From Alphaproteobacteria bacterium (GTDB lineage: Bacteria > Pseudomonadota > Alphaproteobacteria > Rickettsiales > SXRF01), in the NCBI GenBank assembly GCA_020050695.1, contig JAGVKI010000312.1, positions 1 to 6,615 of the forward strand: a stretch of 6,615 nt of DNA. Direction: 5' to 3'. A model generated the notes under the pieces. It did not search any database and was not told the DNA's origin. It was given only the letters and a program-made list of their open reading frames with translations. Positions 6,356 through 6,615 of the stretch are shown here, piece after piece (position 1 is the stretch's first letter; each line of letters opens with the position of its first letter). Position numbers and translations under genes: made by a program.

Positions 6356-6429
6356 GCGGGTGTAGTTCAATGGTAGAACGGCAGCTTCCCAAGCTGCATA
6401 CGAGGGTTCGATTCCCTTCACCCGCTCCA
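6356..6429 (+). tRNA. tRNA-Gly (anticodon CCC)
   Basis: A complete 74-nt cloverleaf including encoded CCA. The acceptor stem pairs GCGGGTG (6356-6362) with CACCCGC (6419-6425), followed by discriminator T (6426) and CCA (6427-6429). The D-stem is GTTC/GAAC (6365-6368, 6376-6379). The anticodon stem GCAGC/GCTGC (6381-6385, 6393-6397) encloses loop TTCCCAA, with CCC at 6388-6390 reading GGG codons. The T-arm is GAGGG/CCCTT around TTCGATT (6402-6418). Discriminator T is the norm for bacterial tRNA-Gly. It begins 6 nt after the small frame's stop, and no T-rich terminator follows. No duplicated 3' end, which would mark an integrated element, occurs in the window. Confidence 0.97.
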
Positions 6430-6502
6430 AACCCACACAGGAATCAGCTGCAAATCGCTCAAACGCCGGGTCAAAATGCATATTAGCAATAGGGTACCTT
6501 AA

Positions 6503-6615
6503 GTGCGCATCACAAAAGTTATTTTCGCATGCGACGACAACCCCGTTTACAGCGATTTATGGGAGCATACGTCGGAAATCTGCTTTAAAAAACTTGGCAT
6601 CACTCCGGTACTGCT
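6503..6615 (+). CDS. Start of an unrecognised gene, 3' end beyond the window
   Basis: The first 37 codons of a frame that stays open to the window edge. It starts at GTG, the first possible start, because the codon just before it in frame is TAA (6500-6502). AGGG at 6491-6494 lies 8 nt upstream, which supports the choice. The visible peptide has a beta-strand KVIFACDDNP (residues 5-14), then YSDLWEHTSEICFKKLG, probably a helix, then ITPVL, probably a second strand. That suggests the opening of an alpha/beta (Rossmann-like) domain, possibly of glycan-modifying type. The stretch is too short to name a family. There is no signal peptide. Confidence 0.6.
   Translation, partial: MRITKVIFACDDNPVYSDLWEHTSEICFKKLGITPVL

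Noticed and set aside
6356..6429. tRNA-Gly as an attachment site of an integrated element carrying the holin
   Set aside because: There is no integrase and no second copy of the tRNA 3' end in the window; it cannot be excluded outside the window.
6227..6481. Open frame of 84 codons on the - strand containing VKGIEPSYAAWEAAVLPLNYTR-like sequence
   Set aside because: It is the antisense of tRNA-Gly; this peptide is a well-known spurious annotation that appears wherever that tRNA is translated backwards.

Overview
The window looks like chromosomal DNA from an alphaproteobacterium. The evidence is a chi subunit (HolC) with the 'LWTYDPGSFL' signature next to pepA, a holin of the type named after gene-transfer agents, and a tRNA-Gly with an encoded CCA end. 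Base composition is moderate: GC-leaning in the genes, AT-rich between them. The genus cannot be read from the sequence. There is no insertion sequence, integrase, CRISPR array or rRNA.

Left part (1-3456, + strand): a tight housekeeping run. It holds the 3' two thirds of a leucyl aminopeptidase (pepA), a small exported LprI/DUF1311-type protein, holC and prfC (peptide chain release factor 3). The junctions are a 1-nt gap, an ATGA overlap and a 26-nt gap, so one operon is likely. A hairpin at 3464-3521 separates prfC from a convergent gene and has T-runs usable from both sides.

Middle part (3543-5626, - strand): a Bax inhibitor-1 (YbhL/YccA-type) membrane protein with a Gly/Ser/Asp-rich tail, a small lipoprotein with its own strong terminator, and a 194-residue protein I do not recognise. 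The Bax inhibitor-1 gene has an unusually structured leader: three consecutive hairpins before the ribosome binding site, plus a possible pairing that covers that site. Because YbhL belongs to this family and a 'ybhL' leader RNA is known from alphaproteobacteria, this leader is the best candidate here for a regulatory RNA.

Right part (5792-6615, + strand): a GTA-type holin-like gene, an unnamed 43-codon reading frame with an amphipathic basic N-terminus, tRNA-Gly(CCC) only 6 nt after that frame, and the first 37 codons of an unrecognised gene starting at GTG. The holin and small peptide could be a small membrane-acting pair or a remnant of a phage/GTA lysis cassette, but no other phage gene is visible.
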